Of a DNA stretch of 38,333 nucleotides, positions 10,035-18,960 are shown piece by piece (the stretch's first letter is position 1; every line of letters begins with the position of its first letter). Made by a program: the position numbers and the translations under genes. The stretch comes from an uncultured Alphaproteobacteria bacterium (GTDB lineage Bacteria; Pseudomonadota; Alphaproteobacteria; RF32; CAG-239). The stretch is from positions 1-38,333 of the forward strand of contig CALXTV010000017.1 of assembly GCA_944391505.1 (NCBI GenBank), read 5' to 3'. The notes beneath the pieces were generated by a model. The model saw nothing but the letters and a program-made list of their open reading frames with translations, did not search any database and was not told the DNA's origin.

Positions 10035-12218
10035 TCACATAAACGAATAAGGGTCGATGTCAACTTCCACACGCACGCCGGACGGACAGTCGACACGACG
10101 CAGCCATTCACGAATAACGTCTTGAATTTTAATGTTTTTCGCAGCTTTTACGAGCAGACGGTAGCGATATTTTCCGCGCAGCATATACATCGGCGCAGGC
10201 GCCGGCCCCAGCGTTGATACATAATCCGTATTCGGCGCAACCTGCCCCAGACGCACGGCCATTTTTTCGGTTATGTCCCGATTGGTTCCGCTGACAATAA
10301 TCGCCGCCAGTTTTCCGTAAGGCGGCATTTTGAGAATCCGTCTGGTTTGTTTTTCCAAAGTTAAGAACTTGTCTCTGTTATTTTCTATAAGTGCCTGTAA
10401 TACCGCGTTTTCCGGATAAAGCGTCTGCAGATAAACGGTACCTTTTTTATCGCCGCGGCCGGCACGACCGGAAACCTGGGACAGCAACTGAAATGTTTGC
10501 TCTGATGCTCGCAGATCGCTGCCCATCAGCCCCAAATCGGCATCGACAATTCCGACCAGTGTCAGGCTCGGAAAGTGATGACCCTTGGCCAGTATCTGCG
10601 TGCCGATGAGAATATCCACCTCCCCTTGTTCCATCTTGCGGATAACCGCCGAAACTTCGGCCAGAGATGAAGTAATATCGCTGGAAAGAATTTCAATCCG
10701 TGCATCAGGGAAACGCCCTTTGACCTCTTCGGCAATCCGTTCCACGCCGGGACCGCAAGCTGTCAGTCCGTCTTCGGAACCGCATTCCGGGCAGCGCGGC
10801 GGAATAGACGTCGTATAGCCGCAATGATGACAGACCAGCGAATTGCTGCTACGGTGTTCGGTCAGCCAGGCAGTGCAGTTCGGGCACTGAATCCGATGTC
10901 CGCAGTCGCGGCAGATGGTCAGCGGCGCATAGCCGCGGCGATTGAGAAACAAGACCGACTGTTCGCCTTTTTCAAGGTTTTCCTTCAGTGCCCTGACCAA
11001 AGTCGGCGCAAGCCACGAAACACCCCAGGTTCCCTTTTGCGGCTTATCTTTCTTGAGGTCGATAATCTTAATCTCGGGCATTACCGCCGCCGCGTAACGG
11101 CTTGTTAAACGGACAGAATCGTATTTTTTCTCCTCCACGTTGCAGACGGTTTCCAAATCCGGGGTCGCGGTCGAAAGAATCAGCGGAAAATTTTCAAATT
11201 TGGCACGGACGACCGCCATGTCACGCCCCTGATAGTTGACCACGTCTTCCTGTTTGAACGAATGGTCATGGCTTTCGTCAATAACAATCAGGCCGAGATT
11301 GGCAAAGGGCAGAAACAAAGCAGAACGCGCGCCAACCACCACCTTGGCGCGGTTTTCAATAACCGCGGTCCAGTTATCCATACGCTCACGCTGTCCAAGT
11401 CCCGAATGCCAGCAGGCCGGACAAACACCAAACCTTTTTTCAAAACGGCTCAACCACTGTGTGGTCAAAGAAATTTCCGGTACCATAATCAACACCTGAC
11501 GCCCGTTTTCCAATGCTTTGGCCACGGCCTCGAAATACACTTCGGTTTTGCCGGATCCGGTCACGCCGTCCAGCAGCGTAACCGAAAATCCGCCGCCGAT
11601 TTTGGCAACCAGCCGCGCGGCTGCCTCCTCCTGTTCGCCCGTCAGGACCACTTTTTGGTGTTCGACATCAGGTTGCCGAAAAGATTTTTTCTTTTCAACG
11701 GTAAAAGGTTCCAATACGCCGGCATCAATCATGGTTTTAACAACGGCCGGACTGCAGCCGGCGCCGGCACAGATTTCCGTCCGCGTATAAGGATAATGAC
11801 TCAACAAATCCATTACCCGCCAGCGGGCATCGGAATTTTTGAGCTTTGCTTCGGCCAGCGTTTTGCCGGAGAGCCGATACAAGGTGGTGGTCTGTTTATC
11901 GTCAAAAACGGCCTTTACGCCCATGACCATTTTGAGCGTAAGCCCCAGAAATGCCATATTGTATGAGGCGACAAAGGTTATAAATTTTCGCATAGATTCA
12001 GACAACGGCGGAAAATTAAAAACTTCGGAAACCGCTTTAATTTTACTTTCTTCCAAATTGGAAGAGCGGCCGATTTTCCAAACAACGCCTATCTGCTTTT
12101 CCCGCCCGAAAGGCACGCGCACAAAAGAACCGAGCGGAATATCCTCTCCGATCCTGTAATCAAAAACATCGTTGAAAGGCAACGGCAACAAAACGCCGAT
12201 AATCTGTGACACGACCAT
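10035..12218 (-). CDS. priA: Primosomal protein N' (replication-restart helicase PriA)
   Basis: 727 aa. N-terminal 3'-DNA-binding domain (VLLPLPFNDVFDYRIGED...), Walker A GVTGSGKTEVYFEA near residue 220, and motif II written DESH (VIDESHDHSFKQED) where E. coli has DEEH. Eight zinc-binding cysteines lie near 440-490 (CRDCGHRIQCPNC, then VCHHCGYTT and RCPECGSEDG), followed by the helicase motif ILIGTQILAKGHHFP and SQVSGRAGRGDKKG. PriA reloads DnaB at stalled forks. The first ATG (12218) directly abuts AGAGG; a GTG at 12212 would be spaced 6 nt and may be the true start. Upstream of the ATP synthase operon and divergent from xerC, an arrangement seen in other alphaproteobacteria. Confidence 0.95.
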   Translation of the reverse strand: MVVSQIIGVLLPLPFNDVFDYRIGEDIPLGSFVRVPFGREKQIGVVWKIGRSSNLEESKIKAVSEVFNFPPLSESMRKFITFVASYNMAFLGLTLKMVMGVKAVFDDKQTTTLYRLSGKTLAEAKLKNSDARWRVMDLLSHYPYTRTEICAGAGCSPAVVKTMIDAGVLEPFTVEKKKSFRQPDVEHQKVVLTGEQEEAAARLVAKIGGGFSVTLLDGVTGSGKTEVYFEAVAKALENGRQVLIMVPEISLTTQWLSRFEKRFGVCPACWHSGLGQRERMDNWTAVIENRAKVVVGARSALFLPFANLGLIVIDESHDHSFKQEDVVNYQGRDMAVVRAKFENFPLILSTATPDLETVCNVEEKKYDSVRLTSRYAAAVMPEIKIIDLKKDKPQKGTWGVSWLAPTLVRALKENLEKGEQSVLFLNRRGYAPLTICRDCGHRIQCPNCTAWLTEHRSSNSLVCHHCGYTTSIPPRCPECGSEDGLTACGPGVERIAEEVKGRFPDARIEILSSDITSSLAEVSAVIRKMEQGEVDILIGTQILAKGHHFPSLTLVGIVDADLGLMGSDLRASEQTFQLLSQVSGRAGRGDKKGTVYLQTLYPENAVLQALIENNRDKFLTLEKQTRRILKMPPYGKLAAIIVSGTNRDITEKMAVRLGQVAPNTDYVSTLGPAPAPMYMLRGKYRYRLLVKAAKNIKIQDVIREWLRRVDCPSGVRVEVDIDPYSFM

Positions 12219-12361
12219 CCTCTGAACTGTTATCTGCCGCTTATCATATCAATTTGTCGGTTTTAAAACAAACCCGATTGCACTTTACGCACAAAAAAAC
12301 AAAACCGCACTTCTCCGCGGCCGATTAATTAAAATATACGAAAAGTTAACCGGAGCGGCGT

Positions 12362-12376
12362 ATGCTGAAAGTATGA
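12362..12376 (+). other. Possible 4-codon leader ORF overlapping the xerC start
   Basis: ATG CTG AAA GTA TGA at 12362-12376. It has GGAG at 12352-12355 with 6-nt spacing, whereas the xerC ATG (12373) is 17 nt from that site. Its TGA overlaps the xerC ATG as ATGA, so xerC could be translated by re-initiation. Confidence 0.4.
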
Positions 12377-13317
12377 AGAGCGAAATCAAATATAATGCAG
12401 CCGACGACGCGCGGGAAATTATCCGCCGGTGGCAAAGCTGGCTTAAAAGCGAGCGTGGTTATTCCGAACATACGCTGGACGCTTATTTTCGCGATTTATC
12501 GGCTTTTTTCGACTTTTTTGAAAAACCTCTGACTCTGGCAAAGCTCGGACGGCTTGACGTGCGGGATTTTCGCGCTTATCTGGCTTCCCGTGCGGCAAAA
12601 CATCTGGAAAAAAGCTCCGTTGCCCGTGAAATTTCGGCGGTAAAGAATTTTTTCAGATGGCTGGACAGTCATAATATTGTCAAAAATTCGGCGCTTAGTG
12701 TCATTTCGTCGCCGCGAAAGCCGAAAATTCTGCCGAAAGCCCTGGAAATTGACGATGCTTTCGATGTTCTCAAGCAGGCGGCCAAACCGCAAAACACCAA
12801 GAATCCCGACGATGCCTATTGGATAAGCCTGCGCGACAAGGCCGTCTTTGCCCTGCTCTACGGCTGCGGACTGCGTATTTCGGAAGCCCTGTCCCTGAAT
12901 GTCGGCGATTTGGACAATCAAAATTTTATGCGGATAACCGGTAAGGGGCAAAAAACGCGGATTGTACCGCTTTTGCCGGCCGTAACCGACGCCGTGGAAG
13001 CTTACAGGCAGGAATGTCCTTACAAAATGAACCAGGGCGAGGCTCTGTTTCTGGGAGCACGCGGCGAAAGACTGACCGCGCGGGTTGTTCAGCGTCGGCT
13101 GGAAAAAATCAGGGCGGAGCTCGGCCTTCCGGATACGGTAACGCCGCACGCGCTCAGACATTCATTTGCCACACATCTCTTGGCCGAAGGCACCGATCTC
13201 CGCTCGATTCAGGAGCTTCTGGGTCATGCTTCGCTGACCACAACCCAGCGCTACACCGATGTTGAGATTGAACATTTGCGCAAAGAATATGAAAAAGCAG
13301 GCCTGTTGCAGAACTGA
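12373..13317 (+). CDS. xerC: Tyrosine site-specific recombinase XerC
   Basis: 314 aa. The N-terminal SAM-like core-binding domain (15-105) begins WQSWLKSERGYSEHTLDAYF. The catalytic domain has all expected residues: R168 (GCGLRISEAL), K191 (GKGQKTR), H259 and R262 (TPHALRHSFATHLL), H285 (LLGHASL) and nucleophile Y294 (TTQRYTDV). XerC with XerD resolves chromosome dimers at dif. Location next to priA favours XerC over XerD. No in-frame start exists upstream of this ATG, which lacks its own well-spaced ribosome site; a tiny upstream ORF supplies one. Confidence 0.93.
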   Translation: MKSEIKYNAADDAREIIRRWQSWLKSERGYSEHTLDAYFRDLSAFFDFFEKPLTLAKLGRLDVRDFRAYLASRAAKHLEKSSVAREISAVKNFFRWLDSHNIVKNSALSVISSPRKPKILPKALEIDDAFDVLKQAAKPQNTKNPDDAYWISLRDKAVFALLYGCGLRISEALSLNVGDLDNQNFMRITGKGQKTRIVPLLPAVTDAVEAYRQECPYKMNQGEALFLGARGERLTARVVQRRLEKIRAELGLPDTVTPHALRHSFATHLLAEGTDLRSIQELLGHASLTTTQRYTDVEIEHLRKEYEKAGLLQN

Positions 13318-13381
13318 CTTCGGTCAATCATGACGGCACGTTTTATATTACTTTTCTGCCCGATATTGAGCCACAAAGCCA

Positions 13382-13416
13382 ATAAAAAAGTACCGGGAAC
13401 AAAGCCGCGGTACTTT
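13382..13416 (-). terminator. Rho-independent terminator of rpmG
   Basis: Arms AAAGTACCG (13387-13395) and CGGTACTTT (13408-13416) with a 12-nt loop. On the minus strand the second arm runs into six T, 32 nt after the rpmG stop. Confidence 0.8.
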
Positions 13417-13447
13417 CATCTAAACTTACAACAGAATTCCGTTTGAA

Positions 13448-13615
13448 TTACTTCAGTTTCTTTTCTACGAACTCTTCATGTTTTTTGGACTTCTTGTCAT
13501 ATTTTTTCAATGACAGCTTTTCCGGATGAGTCCGCGGATTCTTTTCAGCAAGATAGAATGTGCCGGTACCGGCAGTGCTCTCTAATTTTACTTTAACTTT
13601 TACTGCTTTTGCCAT
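13448..13615 (-). CDS. rpmG: 50S ribosomal protein L33
   Basis: 55 aa (MAKAVKVKVKLESTAGTGTF...EEFVEKKLK), the length and pattern of the alphaproteobacterial, cysteine-free L33: a short basic N-terminus, the TAGTGTFYLAEKNPRT core and KLSLKKYDKKSKKH. It binds 23S rRNA near the E site. It has its own consensus promoter and terminator, so it is a single-gene unit between xerC and the peptidase gene, convergent with xerC. Confidence 0.95.
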   Translation of the reverse strand: MAKAVKVKVKLESTAGTGTFYLAEKNPRTHPEKLSLKKYDKKSKKHEEFVEKKLK

Positions 13616-13661
13616 GTTTTTTTACTCTTTAAAATAGGTTTCAAAATCAACATTTAGGCGT

Positions 13662-13689
13662 AATATACATTTTTTGGACATAATGTCAA
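13662..13689 (-). promoter_or_regulatory. Consensus sigma-70 promoter of rpmG
   Basis: Minus strand TTGACA (13689-13684), 16-nt spacer ending in TG, then TATATT (13667-13662). The same architecture recurs before rplM. Confidence 0.75.
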
Positions 13690-13697
13690 CAAGAATC

Positions 13698-14801
13698 TCA
13701 CATGTTTTTGCGCAACAACGCCAGCGCGGCTTCAACATCTATCTCCGCGCCCTGTCGGTTTTCGGCCGGACAGTTATCAAAACGAAGCGAAAGAATGCGC
13801 CTGACATCGGCCGTTTCGTCCCGTCCCGACAGACAGACATCGGGCTGGATGCCAGTTTGATCTATCTTGTGCTCGGAAGGCGTATAAAAATAAGCATCCG
13901 TCAGCGCCATCGCGCTGTCGTTTTCCAAAGGTATCAGCTTTTGAACGGTACCCTTGCCGAAAGTTCCGGTTCCGACAAGTTTGGCTCTTCCCTGCTCCTG
14001 AAGGGCGGCCGCCATTACTTCGGCCGAGGAAGCCGTTTGCCCGTCGACCAGCACGACCAGCGGTTTGTCATTCAAAACATCGCCGCCTTTCGCCATATAA
14101 TATTTATTCGAATCGTCATTGCGGCCGCGGGTGGAAGCAATAACGCTGCCCTCATCCATAAACAGACCGCTGATTTCCACCGCTTCGGAAAGCAAGCCGC
14201 CCGGATTGCCGCGCAAATCAAGAATAACGCCGGAAAAATCCGGATTTTCGCGCAATGTCCTACGGATATTTTCACCGGTGTATTTGTTAAAAGCAGCCAA
14301 GCGGATATATAAAACATCATCAATCATACGATCTGTATAGGCGCGGGACAACTTTGTCCGCGCTTTCTTTTCCGGGGCAAAACCGCTGTAATAAACCGAG
14401 GAGCGGTCGAGTTTGGGAAGCGCGTCAATCATCAGACGGTCAACGATTTCAAAATCGCGGCGCTCCAAAGCCGGCGACATTTTGCAGGCAGCAGCGATAA
14501 AATCCTGTGTCAGCCGCACCCAGGCGGCAATGTCATTGCCGTTTTCCGGCTTGGGCGCCACTTTGGCAACCCGGCCGCCGGCATAAAGCGTCAGACGGCT
14601 GCCGTCATCTGCAACATGAATCCGTTTATCCAGCGTATTCAGAGATTTTAAGGTCAGTATCGCAAAATCTCCGACATTGACGGTATCAACATATTCCCGT
14701 TCGACCGTCGTATAAATTCCGGTCAAAAGCGAAGTTTCATCGGCACGGCTTTGTGAAACACCCATAAAAACAATCAGAAATGTCAACAGCAGTTTTTTCA
14801 T
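13698..14801 (-). CDS. S41-family (C-terminal processing) periplasmic protease lacking a PDZ domain
   Basis: 367 aa with signal peptide (MKKLLLTFLIVFMGVSQSRA). The S41 core is clear: LYIRLAAFNKYTGENI, ILDLRGNPGGLLSEAV near 193-208, the catalytic serine region GQTASSAEV (Ser258, aligned with Tsp Ser430) and TFGKGTVQ with Lys283. The PDZ domain that normally lies between the N-terminal helical part and the core is absent; residue 139 (SSVYYSG) passes almost directly into the core at about 155. Tsp Asp441 corresponds to Glu269 here. The family cleaves periplasmic proteins from the C-terminus. Its start overlaps the rnr stop (ATGA), placing it last in the xthA-rnr cluster. Confidence 0.88.
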   Translation of the reverse strand: MKKLLLTFLIVFMGVSQSRADETSLLTGIYTTVEREYVDTVNVGDFAILTLKSLNTLDKRIHVADDGSRLTLYAGGRVAKVAPKPENGNDIAAWVRLTQDFIAAACKMSPALERRDFEIVDRLMIDALPKLDRSSVYYSGFAPEKKARTKLSRAYTDRMIDDVLYIRLAAFNKYTGENIRRTLRENPDFSGVILDLRGNPGGLLSEAVEISGLFMDEGSVIASTRGRNDDSNKYYMAKGGDVLNDKPLVVLVDGQTASSAEVMAAALQEQGRAKLVGTGTFGKGTVQKLIPLENDSAMALTDAYFYTPSEHKIDQTGIQPDVCLSGRDETADVRRILSLRFDNCPAENRQGAEIDVEAALALLRKNM

Positions 14802-16846
14802 CTTTTATTTCTTCCCGTTTTGCTTCTTTTATTTTTCTCCCGCAGAGACGGAACAATCCGAACACTGCCGCGATTTCCCTTTTCGTAATAATCGACGCCT
14901 TCGTTTTCATCAATATATTTGAAAATCAACCCGCCGGTTATCTGCGAGGCCTCAACCAGACGTGCACGGATGACATCGCCGAAAACAAAGTTTCTGTCTC
15001 CGTGCACGCCGGAAAGTTCACAGCCGCAGTTCAACAGCAGATAATCGTCATCGGGAAGCGTGCGCATCGGTATCAGCCCCTCGGCGCCAAGGCTCTCAAT
15101 CATGACAAAAATACCCGCCGAGGTCAGCCCTGAAATTTTGACGTCAAAATCGCTGCCAACGGCCGGCTGAAGATAAGCCGAGAGATATTTGGCGGTTGTT
15201 TCGCGCTCGGCGGAGACTGCCTGTCGTTCGGTTGCGGAAATATGCTCGCCGATTTGTTCAAAGAGCTTTTTGTCAGCCGTGTCTTCCAACTCTCCGCCGT
15301 CCGGCATATGATAGGCCTTAATCAGCGCCCGGTGAATCAGCAGGTCGGCATAGCGGCGTATCGGTGATGTAAAATGCGCATAATCGGCCAGCCCCAGTCC
15401 GAAATGACCGAGGTGTTCCGGACTGTACCGCGCTTGTGCCTGCAGCCGCAGAATCAGACTGCCGATGCCTGCCGACCAACCTTTTTCGGCACAGACATCG
15501 AGAAGCTTGTTAAAATGTCCGGGCTTAAGGGCCGGCAAATCGGGAAGCTTCATCTGCAGACTACGCAGCAAGGGTTCCGCTTCTTTCAGTTTTTCCTCCG
15601 ACGGTTTTTCGTGAACACGATACATGACCGGAAGGTTCTGCGCAGCCAAAACCTTAGCGGCGGCAACGTTGGCGTTAATCATAAATTCTTCTACCAGACT
15701 ATGGCTGGCATAGTGCTCCGCTCTGGAAACGGACTGTATCACACCGTCCCGGCCGATTTTGATTTTTACTTCGGGAACTTCAAGCTCCAGCGCACCGCGT
15801 TTCTTCCGTGCCTTGTCCAGGGCAAAATAAGCTTCATACAGCGGCTGAATAACCGTTGTGAAAATCCCCGCGGTCTGCGCGTTAAACCGTCCGTCAAAAG
15901 CTTCCTGCACCTCGCGGTAGGTCAGCCTTGCCGCCGACCTTATGACAGCACGTTTAAACTCATAGCTTTTCAAATTGCCGTTCCGGTCTATTTTCATAAA
16001 GCAGGCGAGAGCCGCCCTTTTGGCTTTTGGTTTAAGCGAACAAAGATCATTACTGAGCTTTTCCGGCAGCATCGGCACCACCATGTTGGGCAGATAAACC
16101 GAATTTCCGCGGCGGTAAGCTTCGCGGTCGAGCTCGCTTCCCGGACGGACATAAAAAGCAACGTCGGCAATGGCGACAATCAGATTGAAGCCCGTTGCGG
16201 TTCGTTCGGCATAGACGGCGTCGTCAAAGTCTTTCGAATCTTCGCCGTCTATGGTTACCAGCGGCAAAGACGTCAAATCTACCCTTCCCTTTTCCGAAAA
16301 CCGCGGACAACATATGATCTCTGCTTTTACGGCTTCTGAAAAGACGTTGCTGATGTCATATTTGTCCAGTATCAGACAGGAAATGGCTTTGTTCAGCTCA
16401 AACGGACCGTAATTTTTGAAGACGCACACCTGTTTGAATCTGCGGTCGCCGATGAGTATGGCCGCCACGAAATCGCCGTTTCGGCATTTGCCGACATCAT
16501 CGAGCAGATAATCCATTCGCGCGTTTTTTTGTGCCGGTTTGATATAATATTTGTCGTCCCTCCGTTCGACAACGCCGAAAATTTTCTCGGCCGCATTTTC
16601 GCCGCCGGCTCTGGAAGTGCAGGCAATCGGTTTGCTCCAAAAACCGCTGCCGGTACATTTTATCCTGCCTAGAAAACAGTCGCCGACTTCCAGCGGCGGC
16701 TTTATCTTTTTGTTCGGTGCGACATAAACGCGCAGCGGCGAAGAACCGTCAGTCGGACGTGCAACCAAATCTCCCTGCCGGTTTATCTCATAAACCTCCA
16801 GCAGACGTGTTTCGCTGCGATCTTTTTTACCCTTCTTTTTTGCCAT
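14798..16846 (-). CDS. rnr: Ribonuclease R / RNB-domain 3'-5' exoribonuclease
   Basis: 682 aa, shorter than E. coli RNase R (813). There is no N-terminal winged-helix region, only a remnant OB-like part (VYVAPNKKIKPPLEVGDCFL). The RNB catalytic centre GEDSKDFDDAVY lies near residue 200 and AIADVAFYVRPGSELD near 225. Further conserved parts are GNSVYLPNMVVPMLPE, YRVHEKPSEEKL and the strongly conserved FTSPIRRYADL. An S1 domain follows at about 555-640, and the end is basic. It degrades structured RNA processively. The 5' end overlaps xthA by 20 nt and the stop overlaps the S41 protease start, so the three are probably one operon. Confidence 0.93.
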   Translation of the reverse strand: MAKKKGKKDRSETRLLEVYEINRQGDLVARPTDGSSPLRVYVAPNKKIKPPLEVGDCFLGRIKCTGSGFWSKPIACTSRAGGENAAEKIFGVVERRDDKYYIKPAQKNARMDYLLDDVGKCRNGDFVAAILIGDRRFKQVCVFKNYGPFELNKAISCLILDKYDISNVFSEAVKAEIICCPRFSEKGRVDLTSLPLVTIDGEDSKDFDDAVYAERTATGFNLIVAIADVAFYVRPGSELDREAYRRGNSVYLPNMVVPMLPEKLSNDLCSLKPKAKRAALACFMKIDRNGNLKSYEFKRAVIRSAARLTYREVQEAFDGRFNAQTAGIFTTVIQPLYEAYFALDKARKKRGALELEVPEVKIKIGRDGVIQSVSRAEHYASHSLVEEFMINANVAAAKVLAAQNLPVMYRVHEKPSEEKLKEAEPLLRSLQMKLPDLPALKPGHFNKLLDVCAEKGWSAGIGSLILRLQAQARYSPEHLGHFGLGLADYAHFTSPIRRYADLLIHRALIKAYHMPDGGELEDTADKKLFEQIGEHISATERQAVSAERETTAKYLSAYLQPAVGSDFDVKISGLTSAGIFVMIESLGAEGLIPMRTLPDDDYLLLNCGCELSGVHGDRNFVFGDVIRARLVEASQITGGLIFKYIDENEGVDYYEKGNRGSVRIVPSLREKNKRSKTGRNKR

Positions 16847-17645
16847 TGTCTTTCAATCTCAATTCGGCGGTTAAAGCTGTATGATCAGAGGGTTTCACCC
16901 CAAGACGCGGGGTTTTGTCAACTGCGCAGGACACCAGTCCGTCGGCCGCCTGCGGCGAAAGCAGCAGATAATCAATCCGCATGCCGTAATCGGCATTCAG
17001 CGCATTGCCGGAATAATCCCAAAACGTATAGCCGACATCATGCGGATGCAGGGTTCGGAAAGCATCAAACCAGCCCTGATACAACAGAGCGCGAAAGCGT
17101 GCGCGGACTTCCGCACGCATCAGTGCATTGGTGCGGAAAAGTTCCGGATTGTAAACGTCGGCGTCGGTAAAAATAACATTGAAGTCACCGCCAAGAATTA
17201 TTGGTCCGCCGCAGCGCAAAAGTTCTTTTGCATGCTGCAGAAAAGCATCCATCCAGCGCAGTTTGTATTCAAACTTTGAAACATCGTCCGGCGCATTATA
17301 CGGCGGATTGCCGTTGGGCAGATAAATCGAAGCGACGCGAACCGTCCCCTCGCCGGTTTCGACGTCGGCTTCCAGGTACCGGGCGTTTTCATCCGCAAAA
17401 CCGGGCAGCCCTTCTCTGACAACTTTTATTTTTCCGCGACTGAGAACCGCCACGCCGTTATAGCTTTTCTGTCCGAGAATTTTTGCCTCATAACCGGCCA
17501 TCTGCAAATCCCAAAAAGGAAAAGCATTAAACTCTGCCTTAATCTCCTGCAAAAGGACAATATCCGGCCGCTTTTCGGCCAGCCAGGCCGTAAGGTTTTC
17601 CATCCGGGCATTAACGGAATTGACGTTGTAGGTCGCTATTTTCAT
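16827..17645 (-). CDS. xthA: Exodeoxyribonuclease III (AP endonuclease)
   Basis: 272 aa, standard. Exonuclease/endonuclease/phosphatase fold with NVNSVNAR at the N-terminus, the metal ligand Glu34 in LLQEIK, SYNGVAVLSR, GGDFNV (Asp154, Asn156), GMRIDYLLLSP and the terminal PSDHTAL (Asp254, His255). The enzyme removes 3' blocks and nicks abasic sites in base-excision repair. First gene of the xthA-rnr-S41 cluster; divergent from dgt across 75 nt. Confidence 0.96.
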   Translation of the reverse strand: MKIATYNVNSVNARMENLTAWLAEKRPDIVLLQEIKAEFNAFPFWDLQMAGYEAKILGQKSYNGVAVLSRGKIKVVREGLPGFADENARYLEADVETGEGTVRVASIYLPNGNPPYNAPDDVSKFEYKLRWMDAFLQHAKELLRCGGPIILGGDFNVIFTDADVYNPELFRTNALMRAEVRARFRALLYQGWFDAFRTLHPHDVGYTFWDYSGNALNADYGMRIDYLLLSPQAADGLVSCAVDKTPRLGVKPSDHTALTAELRLKDNGKKEG

Positions 17646-17665
17646 TCTGAGCCTTTTACCAATTC

Positions 17666-17694
17666 TTTAAATTTGTTTGTTAAGTATATATGAT
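17666..17694 (+). promoter_or_regulatory. Candidate promoter of dgt
   Basis: TTTAAA (17666-17671), 17-nt spacer, TATGAT (17689-17694). It lies 26 nt before the dgt ATG in the divergent xthA/dgt gap. Confidence 0.45.
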
Positions 17695-17720
17695 AAAATG
17701 TTAAAAGGAAGACAAAAAAT

Positions 17721-18875
17721 ATGGAACTGGCAACTTATGCACTTACGCCCGAAAAAAGCCGCGGACGTCTTTATGCCGATTTTATCAATATTATCCGTTC
17801 GCCGTTTCAGCGCGACCGCGATCGTCTGATTCACTCTTCAGCATTTCGCAGGCTGGACGGCAAGACGCAGGTTTTTGCCTATCACGAGGGAAAAAACTAT
17901 CGCACGCGGCTGACGCACAGCATTGAGGTTGCGCAGATTACGCGCACAATCTGCAAATGCCTGCAACTGAACGAAGAGCTCGGCGAAGCCATTGCGCTGG
18001 CGCACGACCTCGGGCATTCGCCGTTTGGTCATGCCGGCGAACGCGGGCTGCAAAACGCCATGCAAAAATTCGGCGGGTTTGACCATAATATCCAGTCACT
18101 GAAAATAATGACCAAGCTCGAAATTCATTATCCGGAATTCGAAGGTTTGAACCTGACATGGGAGACGCTTGAGGGAACCGTCAAGCACAACGGTCCGATT
18201 AAAAAAATTACCAGCCGTTACCTGAAAGATTACAACAAAAAATTTGACCTTGACCTCGGACATTATCCTTCGCTGGAAGGACAAGTGGGTGCGGTTGCCG
18301 ACGATATCGCCTACAACAATCATGATATCGACGACGGTTTCAGAGCCGGTTTCTTCAGCATAAAGAAACTGCGCGAACTGCCTTTTGTCGACAACATTCT
18401 GAAAGAGTTTGAAAAACAGCATCCCGATGCCGACGACAATCTGAAAATTTATGCCGTTACCCGCAACATGATTGCCCGAATGATATTCGACGTTCTGCAA
18501 AACAGCCGGAACAACCTTGCCGAATATCATATTGAAAACTGTGACGATGCCCGGAAGCAAAAAAAGTTCATGATTGACTTTTCGGAAGATATGAAAGCGG
18601 AAATCCGGCTGCTGCGTCGTTTTCTGAAAGAATATTTTTATACGGCGACGCCGATTGCGCGCATGGACATGAAGTCCCAGAGAATCGTCGAAGAACTGTT
18701 TGCTATTTTTATGGACGACCCCAAACTGCTGCCGATGGATATCCGGGCTGCCCTGCCGTCGCAGGCAAAAGACACCGAAACGGCCGAAGCCGTATGCGAA
18801 TATATCGCCGGCATGACGGATATTGCCGCCATTGAAGAACACCGCCGTCTGTTTGACCCGCACACCCGTTTTTAG
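17721..18875 (+). CDS. dgt: dGTP triphosphohydrolase-like HD-domain protein
   Basis: 384 aa, the size of the short alphaproteobacterial Dgt-like proteins. Conserved RDRDRLIHSSAFRRLDGKTQV; HD-domain metal ligands His66 (RTRLTHSIEVAQI), His95-Asp96 (AHDLGHSPFGHAGE) and a later Asp in VADDIAYNNHDIDDG near 195. These enzymes hydrolyse dGTP, or other dNTPs, to the nucleoside and triphosphate, helping set dNTP pools. AAGGAAG precedes the ATG. It heads the common alphaproteobacterial neighbourhood dgt - SPOR protein - nagZ - tatA; the usual argS neighbour is not seen between it and the SPOR gene. Confidence 0.92.
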   Translation: MELATYALTPEKSRGRLYADFINIIRSPFQRDRDRLIHSSAFRRLDGKTQVFAYHEGKNYRTRLTHSIEVAQITRTICKCLQLNEELGEAIALAHDLGHSPFGHAGERGLQNAMQKFGGFDHNIQSLKIMTKLEIHYPEFEGLNLTWETLEGTVKHNGPIKKITSRYLKDYNKKFDLDLGHYPSLEGQVGAVADDIAYNNHDIDDGFRAGFFSIKKLRELPFVDNILKEFEKQHPDADDNLKIYAVTRNMIARMIFDVLQNSRNNLAEYHIENCDDARKQKKFMIDFSEDMKAEIRLLRRFLKEYFYTATPIARMDMKSQRIVEELFAIFMDDPKLLPMDIRAALPSQAKDTETAEAVCEYIAGMTDIAAIEEHRRLFDPHTRF

Positions 18876-18960
18876 GCGGTTTTGTGCTGACGTTAAAGGA
18901 TTATAAAGTTTTATTGCTTATAGTGTTAACAAAGTATTGTAATATTGCAGGAGAAGCATG

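Noticed and set aside
9959..10111. Longer start for atpH overlapping priA
   Set aside because: The extra residues are unlike any delta subunit; GTG 9958 has a ribosome site and gives the normal length.
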